Of a stretch of 64,000 nt of DNA, positions 58,058 through 64,000 are shown piece after piece. This DNA comes from Methylobacter luteus IMV-B-3098 (lineage in GTDB: Bacteria > Pseudomonadota > Gammaproteobacteria > Methylococcales > Methylomonadaceae), in contig NZ_KE386569.1 of assembly GCF_000427625.1 (NCBI RefSeq), forward strand, positions 559,376 to 623,375. The letters are read 5' to 3'. Numbering within the stretch: the stretch's first letter is position 1; every line of letters begins with the position of its first letter. The notes under the pieces were generated by a model. The model did not search any database. It worked only from the letters and a program-made list of their open reading frames with translations, and was not told the origin of the DNA. The translations under genes were made by a program, and so were the position numbers.

Positions 58058-60577
58058 TCATTTTACCCATAAAATAGGCTGGGCTTCCGCAGGCACGCTG
58101 ACGTCGGGATGGTTGGGTATGATTCTGGGCGTATAGTCCGACATCGGCCGTATTGCCGGGATGCTGATGCTGTAGACAAAACCGTTGACGGCACCGGGCA
58201 GCGCATGGTCGATGCGCATTTCATGAATGTTGTCCATATCGTTTTCCGCCGGTTCCGAGAACAGTTCGACTCTGACATCCTGCGCCGTTAAGTCGCCCAG
58301 GTAAATCTGCAGGCTGAAAAAATACTCGGCCTCGCGGTTTTCGATCTCGACGCGCGCGATATGAATTTTAGGCCACAGATCACTCAGACGGGACAGCCAG
58401 CGGGTCAGGGACTGGCCGGGCCGGACGCCGTTTGCGGCGCGATGGTGATGCTTTTCGGCCAGGGGCAGATAGAAACGGTCGGTGTATTCGCGCACCATGC
58501 GGTTGGCTGAAAAATAAGGCGTCAAGGTCGTCATGCTTTCGCGCATCCTGGCTATCCAGCGCTCGGGAATGCCGTTGCCGTTGCGTTCATAGAAGGCCGG
58601 CACGATCTCCTTCTCCAGCAAGTCGTACAGCATGTTGGCCTGGTCGGCATCGGTATGCTCGGCTTCGTGCCCGTTCAATGCCCAGCCGACCTCCGGGCGA
58701 TAGGCCTCGGCCCACCAGCCGTCCAGCTCCGACAGGTTCAGGCCGCCGTTGACCAGGATTTTCATGCCGCTGGTGCCGCACGCTTCCCAGGGCCGTCTTG
58801 GCGTGTTGATCCACAAATCGACGCCTTGCACGAGGTACTCGGCCGTGATCATGTCGTAATCGCTCAGGAATATGGCATGATTGCGGATTTCCGGCCGCCG
58901 CATGAACTGGTTCCAGTCCTTGATCAGGCGCTGGCCCGGCAAATCCGCCGGATGCGCTTTGCCGGAGATGACCAGTTGAACGGGGCGGTGGATATCGGTC
59001 AGCAGGCGCGTCAGCCGGTCGGGATCGGTCAGCAGCAGGTTGGGCCTTTTATACGTCGCGAAACGGCGGGCAAAGCCGATAGTCAGCACATTCGGGTCGA
59101 AAAGGCGCAACGCCAGATCTTCCAGTTCACTGTCCGATAAATTGCTGTGCACATTCAGTTCCCGGCTGTATTCGTCCCTGACGAACTGCACCAGCCGGGA
59201 CCGGTTCTGAGCGCGTAAGTGCCAGAGGTCCTGATCCTTGACCCGGCGGAATTGTTCGGCCAGATGCGCCGGGTCGCAAAACCAGCGGCTCTTGCCGCAC
59301 AAGTTGGTCCAGAGCTCGTCGGCTTCCATGGAATCCCAGGCCGGGACATGGACGCCATTGGTAACATGCGTGACCGGTACTTCATATTTCGGCCAGCCCG
59401 GAAACAGGGGATTGAAAATATCCCGGCTGACCTTTGCGTGCAAACGACTGACGCCGTTGACGGCGGCGCTGCCGCGTATCGCCAGGTAGGCCATGTTAAA
59501 AGGTGCTGCCGGGCTGTTGTTGCCGGGAATTCTGCCGAAAGCCAGCAGCTCATCGAGATCGAGATTCAGTTCCTTGGCATAAAGCCCCAAGCTGTTCTTG
59601 ATCAGCTCGGGGCTGAAGCGGTCAAAGCCAGCTTCCACCGAGGTATGGGTGGTGAACAGGTTGCCGGCGCGCGTCACCGTCAGGGCCGTCGCGAAATCGA
59701 CGGCGTGTTTTTGCATGAAATGGCGTGCGCGCTCAAGGACCAGCAGTGCGGCATGGCCTTCGTTCAGATGGCAGACATCAGGGGTGATGCCCAATGCCTG
59801 CAGAACCTGCCAGCCGCCGATGCCGAGCAGGATTTCCTGGGACAGCCGGTATTCCGATCCGCCGCCGTACAGTTCAGCCGTGATGCAGCGATCCACCGGA
59901 TGATTGGCCGGATCATTGGAATCGAGCAGGTACAGTTTGATGCGGCCGATGCGTGCCTGCCATACCCGCACCCATAATCGGGACGGCGTCAGCAGCTGTA
60001 TGCGCAGCCATTCGCCTTGATTGATCCGGACTGGCGAGATCGGCATATCGCTGATTTCGCTGGCCGGGTAAAGGGCAATCTGATTGCCATCGGCATCGAA
60101 GGCCTGGCGGAAATAGCCTTTTTGATAGAGCAGGCCGACGCCCACCAGCGGCAGACCCAGATCATTGGCGGCCTTTAAGTGATCGCCGGCCAGCAGGCCG
60201 AGCCCGCCCGAATAGATAGGCAGAGCCTCGCTGAGGCCGAACTCCATGCTGAAATAAGCGATTTTTTGCAGGGCTATGTCTTGCTGCTGTTTCATCTGGA
60301 ACCAGCGCTGTTCCGACAGGGACTGGCGGTGGGCCGAGACGATCGTGCGCAGTTTTTCACAGAAAGTTTCACTTTTCGACAGCTCTTCCAGACGGGCGCG
60401 CGAAACCGTTTGCAGCACCAGCCAGGGATTCCGGGTTTGCGCCCAGAATTCGGCATCCAGCTCGCGCCATATCTCGTCGGCGCCATGGACCCAGGAATAG
60501 CTGCAATCCCGGGCCAGCTCGTCCAGTCCGTCGAGCTTCTGCTCCATATCGGGGCGGAAATATTTGGGGATGGTCAT
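58058..60577 (-). CDS. glgP: Alpha-glucan (glycogen) phosphorylase
   Basis: 839 residues. It cleaves alpha-1,4-glucan with phosphate to give glucose 1-phosphate in the cytosol. Family features: AYFSMEFGLSEALPIYSGGL and GLLAGDHLKAANDLGLPLVG near the N-terminus, NEGHAALLVLERAR, THVTNGVHVPAW, and the PLP-binding region GTSGMKILVNGGLNLSELDG with Lys606. The sequence is of the shorter bacterial/archaeal-like group (MalP/GlgP type with an N-terminal extension and DUF3417-like start, residues 1-100). GGGAG is 10 bases before ATG 60577. It follows the Lon-type gene by 80 bases and precedes the lipase by 60. Confidence 0.92.
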   Translation of the reverse strand: MTIPKYFRPDMEQKLDGLDELARDCSYSWVHGADEIWRELDAEFWAQTRNPWLVLQTVSRARLEELSKSETFCEKLRTIVSAHRQSLSEQRWFQMKQQQDIALQKIAYFSMEFGLSEALPIYSGGLGLLAGDHLKAANDLGLPLVGVGLLYQKGYFRQAFDADGNQIALYPASEISDMPISPVRINQGEWLRIQLLTPSRLWVRVWQARIGRIKLYLLDSNDPANHPVDRCITAELYGGGSEYRLSQEILLGIGGWQVLQALGITPDVCHLNEGHAALLVLERARHFMQKHAVDFATALTVTRAGNLFTTHTSVEAGFDRFSPELIKNSLGLYAKELNLDLDELLAFGRIPGNNSPAAPFNMAYLAIRGSAAVNGVSRLHAKVSRDIFNPLFPGWPKYEVPVTHVTNGVHVPAWDSMEADELWTNLCGKSRWFCDPAHLAEQFRRVKDQDLWHLRAQNRSRLVQFVRDEYSRELNVHSNLSDSELEDLALRLFDPNVLTIGFARRFATYKRPNLLLTDPDRLTRLLTDIHRPVQLVISGKAHPADLPGQRLIKDWNQFMRRPEIRNHAIFLSDYDMITAEYLVQGVDLWINTPRRPWEACGTSGMKILVNGGLNLSELDGWWAEAYRPEVGWALNGHEAEHTDADQANMLYDLLEKEIVPAFYERNGNGIPERWIARMRESMTTLTPYFSANRMVREYTDRFYLPLAEKHHHRAANGVRPGQSLTRWLSRLSDLWPKIHIARVEIENREAEYFFSLQIYLGDLTAQDVRVELFSEPAENDMDNIHEMRIDHALPGAVNGFVYSISIPAIRPMSDYTPRIIPNHPDVSVPAEAQPILWVK

Positions 60578-60620
60578 GCGTTATTGGCTCCCTGGAATGG
60601 TAGTGTCAAAAACAGATTGT

Positions 60621-60643
60621 AAAGGCGGCTGAAGTCGCCCCTG
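60621..60643. repeat. Single degenerate REP of family VI
   Basis: GGCGGCTGAAGTCGCCCCTG, the inverse of GCAG-GGGCGACTTCAGCCGCC, related to the right half of the REPIN at 29577-29622. It is not paired here. Confidence 0.5.
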
Positions 60644-60657
60644 CAAGTCTCCGGATG

Positions 60658-63081
60658 TTAACCTTTGCTGTTTCTGGAGGGTTCCTGTTGCTCGGCCCTG
60701 AGACGGAGCTCTTTGGTAATTGTCGTAAACTGCAATAGCTGGGCTTCGACCTTGCCGTTGAATGATGCCGGGGGATACTTGCCCTGATCGTCGGCAGCGC
60801 CGGCTTCCATGCCGGTCAGCAGTTCAAGCGCTTCATCCACGGTTGTGACGGCGTAGATATTGAACTGGCCGGACTGGACCGCGTGCACGACATCCCAGCG
60901 CAGCATCAGGAATTTGACGTTCGTGGACGGGATGATTACGCCCTGCGTACCGGTCAGGCCTTTTTTGACGCAGATATCGAAGAAGCCTTCGATCTTTTCA
61001 TTGACGCCGCCGATGGGCTGCACATACCCCAGCTGGTTGACCGATCCGGTAATGGCAAGGTCCTGCCGTAAAGGCACCTGGGCCAGCGAGGACAGAATAA
61101 CGCAGAGTTCGGCCAGCGAAGCGCTGTCGCCATCGACGTGACCGTAGGATTGCTCGAACACCAGGCTGGCGGACAGCGAGAACGGGCTGTTCCGGGCATA
61201 GCGGGAGGCGATGAAGCTCGACAGGATCAGCACGCCTTTGGAATGAATGGCGCCGCCCAGTTCGGTTTCGCGTTCGATATCGACCACTTTGCCGGTACCG
61301 AGGCGCGTTGTCGCCGTGATGCGCGACGGCTGGCCGAAGCTGAATTCGCCCAGTTGCAGCACGGACAGGCCGTTGATCTGGCCGGCCACCTTGCCTTCGG
61401 TATCGATCAGCACAGTGCCGCGCTCGATGTTTTCGTAGAGCTTTTCCCTGAGTTTGTCCAGCCGGCGGATCTTGTGGTCGATGGCTTTCTGGACATCGCT
61501 GTTGGCAATCAGGGTGTGGCCGTTTTCTTCGGCCCAATGGTCGGATTCGGTCAGCAGGTCCTTGATGCTGCGCAGGTGCGTCAGTAACTTCTCGGCATCG
61601 CCGGCCATGCGCGAGCTGTGTTCGATCACTCTGGCCACGGCATGCTGGCTCAACGGCCGCAGTTTTTCGCGCCTGGCGATCGTGGCCAGCAGGCGGGCAT
61701 ACTCATGGGTGCTGTTTTCGCGGGTAACGGACACATCGAAATCGGCGGCAACCTTGAAGAGATCGTGGAACTCAGGGTCATAGGCGCTTAACAGGTAATA
61801 AAGCAGCGGGTCGCCGAACAGGATGATCTTTAAATCAACAAGCGGTATGGGCTGCGGTTCCAATGAAGAGGTAGTGATCAGGCTGAGCGTTCGCTCCAGC
61901 GGTTCGATACGGATTTCACCGGCCTGCAGCGTTCTTTTAAGGCTTTCCCAGGCATAGGGCTGAAACAGGATTTTCCGGGCGTCGATAATCAGGTAGCCGC
62001 CGTTGGCCTTATGCAGCGCGCCCGGCTTGATCATCGTGAAATCGGTGATCAATGAACCCATGTGGGCCTGATGGTCCGTGTGCCCGATCAGGTTGCTGTA
62101 ATTCGGAAGGTCTTCGTAAACCACGGGGGCGGCGCGCTTGTTGCTGAAATCGACGATCAGATTGACCTGATAGCGCTTCAGCGGGTTCGATTCCTGTTGA
62201 AAGTCCATGAAAGGCAGCACTTTTTCGCTGTGCGGAATGAAATCCCGTACGTGCTCGATAATGTCCTTCTGAACGTCATTCAGATAATTGATGACGTCGG
62301 GCTGCTTGCCATATTTTTCGATCAGCTCATCGATGGAATGGTTGACGGCGAGGGCGGCGACTTCACGATTCAGGGCCTGAAGCTTGCGTTTGGTTTCCTT
62401 GCGCCAGATCGGAAATTTTTTCAGCAGTTGCTGCAGGCGTTCCTGCAGATCGAAAATTGCGCTCTGTATTTTATGCTGCTGTTCTTTATCGAGCTTATTG
62501 AACTGCTCGGGCGTCAACCCGACGCCGTTTTCGTCGGCCGGCGCGAATGCGTAGCCAGTCACCGTCTCGGTCAGCAGAATATGGGCGATTTCGGCTTCCT
62601 CGCGCAGCTGATTCAACTCACTGATTTCCCGTTGGCGGGATTCGCTTTCGAGCTCGCCGGCGCGGGAGCGGTATTCGTCGCCATCGAAGGCGGCCGGTAT
62701 GGCCACGCTCAGTTCGTCGATCAACTGCGCCATGTCGTGCTGGAAAGTCCTGCCTTGTCCGGCCGCCAATTGGATGGCCGAGGGCCTGGCCGGCTGACTG
62801 AAGTTATTGACATAGCACCAGTCCGAAGGCACGGGCCGGTGGAGGGCTTCGTGTTCAACCAGTTGCTTGATCGTGGTGAACTTGCCGGTGCCGGCAGGCG
62901 CCATCGCGAAAATGTTGTAGCCTCTTTTATTGATGCGGATGCCGAACCTGATGGCCTCTAGGGCGCGTTCCTGGCCGACGATGATGTCAATGTCTTCAAG
63001 CTCGTCGGTGGAATCGAATTTCAATTGTTCGATATTGCACGGCTTGTAAAGTTGCGAAGGGGCTAGCGGAGTATTTTTCAT
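60658..63081 (-). CDS. Lon-type ATP-dependent protease (LonB-like, AAA plus S16)
   Basis: 807 residues. An N-terminal AAA part with Walker A APAGTGKFT (Gly64-Lys67) sits right at the start, without the long N-domain of classical Lon. A coiled region follows (about 150-260, LNQLREEAEIAHILL, EQQHKIQSAIFDLQERLQQL). AAA continues with Walker B-type HKANGGYLIIDARKIL and ARRE. The C-terminal S16 protease has GDSASLAEL (Ser653) and GGVNEKIEGFF (Lys696), a complete dyad. Soluble, no membrane segment, so unlike archaeal LonB in that respect. It degrades misfolded or regulatory proteins. Divergent from the cbpA-like chaperone gene across a 242-base gap, which fits a proteostasis context. Confidence 0.9.
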   Translation of the reverse strand: MKNTPLAPSQLYKPCNIEQLKFDSTDELEDIDIIVGQERALEAIRFGIRINKRGYNIFAMAPAGTGKFTTIKQLVEHEALHRPVPSDWCYVNNFSQPARPSAIQLAAGQGRTFQHDMAQLIDELSVAIPAAFDGDEYRSRAGELESESRQREISELNQLREEAEIAHILLTETVTGYAFAPADENGVGLTPEQFNKLDKEQQHKIQSAIFDLQERLQQLLKKFPIWRKETKRKLQALNREVAALAVNHSIDELIEKYGKQPDVINYLNDVQKDIIEHVRDFIPHSEKVLPFMDFQQESNPLKRYQVNLIVDFSNKRAAPVVYEDLPNYSNLIGHTDHQAHMGSLITDFTMIKPGALHKANGGYLIIDARKILFQPYAWESLKRTLQAGEIRIEPLERTLSLITTSSLEPQPIPLVDLKIILFGDPLLYYLLSAYDPEFHDLFKVAADFDVSVTRENSTHEYARLLATIARREKLRPLSQHAVARVIEHSSRMAGDAEKLLTHLRSIKDLLTESDHWAEENGHTLIANSDVQKAIDHKIRRLDKLREKLYENIERGTVLIDTEGKVAGQINGLSVLQLGEFSFGQPSRITATTRLGTGKVVDIERETELGGAIHSKGVLILSSFIASRYARNSPFSLSASLVFEQSYGHVDGDSASLAELCVILSSLAQVPLRQDLAITGSVNQLGYVQPIGGVNEKIEGFFDICVKKGLTGTQGVIIPSTNVKFLMLRWDVVHAVQSGQFNIYAVTTVDEALELLTGMEAGAADDQGKYPPASFNGKVEAQLLQFTTITKELRLRAEQQEPSRNSKG

Positions 63082-63323
63082 GGGATGAACCTTATTCGGA
63101 AACCTTGGTTTTTCTTGGTTGTTATATACGTTTCATATCCAGGTGCAGGAGAAACTTACCCTGTCATAAAGGCTCCAAATAACGGCATTGTCATGGTATA
63201 AAGACAGCCATGGCTTTATAAAGTTCTTAGCCTTATCCGGGCCTCGTTTCCGGATTATAACCCTGTTTGTTTGGCGCGTTTAATTTACCCGTTCCTCATG
63301 CTAAAGCGGAGCTGATCAGCCCT

Positions 63324-64000
63324 ATGGAATACAAAGATTATTACAAAATAATGGGTCTCTCCAAGGATGCGACGCCGGACGAGATAAAGCGGGCCTACCG
63401 CAAACTGGCCCGTAAATACCATCCCGATGTCAGCAAGGAGGCCAATGCCGAGGCAAAGTTCAAGGAGTTGGGCGAGGCCTACGAGGTGCTCAAGGATCCT
63501 AAAAAACGGGCCGCCTACGATCAGGTAGGGCGCGGCTGGCAGGAGGGTCAGCCATTTACGCCGCCGCCCGACTGGGGCTTTGATTTCGGCGCTGACCAGG
63601 GTTTTGCCGGTACGCAGACGGGGGGCGGGTTCAGCGATTTTTTCGAAGCTTTGTTTGGCGGCGGTTTCAGGCGGGGACGAGACGGCGCCTATGGCAGGCA
63701 GACGCAGGCACAAGGCAGCGATCAGCAGGCCAGGATCCAGATCGATCTGGAGGATGCTTACCGCGGCGCCGTCAGTCTGATTTCCCTGAACGTGCCGCAA
63801 ATGGACAGCCAGGGCCGCATGGTTTCAAACGTGCGCACGCTGAATGTCAAAATTCCGAAAGGCATCAAGGCCGGGCAGCGCATACGCTTGGCAGGGCAGG
63901 GCATGCCGGGGTTTGGCGGCGGCGGCAACGGTGATCTGTATCTGGAAATAGAATTCAAGCCCCATCGTTATTTTCGTGCCGAGGGACGCGATATTCATCT
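63324..64000 (+). CDS. cbpA: CbpA-like DnaJ co-chaperone, 3' end beyond the window
   Basis: About 225 residues seen from ATG 63324; the gene continues past the window. J domain at residues 3-70 (YKDYYKIMGL, HPD at 33-35, FKELGEAYEVLKDPKKRAAY). A Gly/Phe-rich stretch follows (about 80-115) and then the C-terminal peptide-binding domain (IDLEDAYRGAV; IPKGIKAGQRIRLAGQGMPG). No CxxCxGxG zinc finger, so type II like CbpA rather than DnaJ. It stimulates DnaK. The ribosome site is weak (GGAG 12 bases upstream). It is divergent from the Lon-type protease, and the shared 242-base gap probably carries both promoters. Confidence 0.9.
   Translation, partial: MEYKDYYKIMGLSKDATPDEIKRAYRKLARKYHPDVSKEANAEAKFKELGEAYEVLKDPKKRAAYDQVGRGWQEGQPFTPPPDWGFDFGADQGFAGTQTGGGFSDFFEALFGGGFRRGRDGAYGRQTQAQGSDQQARIQIDLEDAYRGAVSLISLNVPQMDSQGRMVSNVRTLNVKIPKGIKAGQRIRLAGQGMPGFGGGGNGDLYLEIEFKPHRYFRAEGRDIH

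Overview
The window reads as chromosomal DNA of a free-living Gram-negative bacterium, most likely a gammaproteobacterium. The evidence is GC-rich coding with leftward and rightward operons, Sec and Tat signal peptides, an O-antigen type cluster, GTAG-hairpin (REP/REPIN) repeats and a CbpA-type DnaJ. The mixture of copper-oxidase genes, two SCO proteins, a pyruvate:ferredoxin oxidoreductase paired with a dihydroorotate-dehydrogenase-like protein, and abundant short palindromic repeats would suit a methanotroph-like (Methylococcales) genome. That placement is an inference and nothing in the window proves it. I saw no rRNA, tRNA or CRISPR array.

Region by region. 1-5.4 kb: leftward surface-polysaccharide genes (sugar aminotransferase, WbqC-like protein, two paralogous five-bladed-propeller proteins, a GNAT acetyltransferase and a flippase cut by the window edge). 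Two of these carry in-frame tandem duplications. 5.4-8.7 kb: an AT-rich integral-membrane glycosyltransferase-like gene, an IS3 transposase remnant and MITE/REP repeats. 8.7-17.7 kb: three related secreted proteins with Ig/cadherin-like repeats, interrupted by REPINs, an orphan AT-rich gene and an L,D-transpeptidase. 17.9-40.8 kb: a metal-oxidase region holding a Tat-type multicopper oxidase with an SCO protein, a LuxR-type response regulator, an operon of beta-propeller, SCO and cytochrome c/periplasmic-binding fusion, a secreted orphan protein, a CotA-like multicopper oxidase, and two tandem giant multicopper oxidases (1779 and 1746 residues) with permuted copper motifs like the MofA/MnxG/McoA manganese-oxidase group.

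41-52 kb: a SulP transporter, a RES/Xre toxin-antitoxin pair, a MITE with perfect terminal repeats and target duplication, a secreted beta-propeller, a trypsin-like protease fused to an endonuclease I domain, a nitroreductase, a secreted orphan and an exported SurE-like phosphatase. 52-64 kb: central metabolism and housekeeping genes, namely nifJ-type pyruvate oxidoreductase plus its dihydroorotate-dehydrogenase-like partner, a lipase, glycogen phosphorylase, a Lon-type protease and the start of a cbpA-like gene.

The most coherent unit is 8.7-40.8 kb. Four exported multicopper oxidases, two copper-delivery proteins, a c-type cytochrome, beta-propellers and adhesin-like secreted proteins look like an extracellular or periplasmic metal-oxidation system. 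Three of the oxidase genes share related upstream sequence and a related downstream hairpin although they encode two different architectures. The substrate (Mn(II), Fe(II), Cu(I) or phenolics) cannot be told from sequence. A second candidate for something new is the apparently cytosolic protease-nuclease fusion at 45.9 kb.
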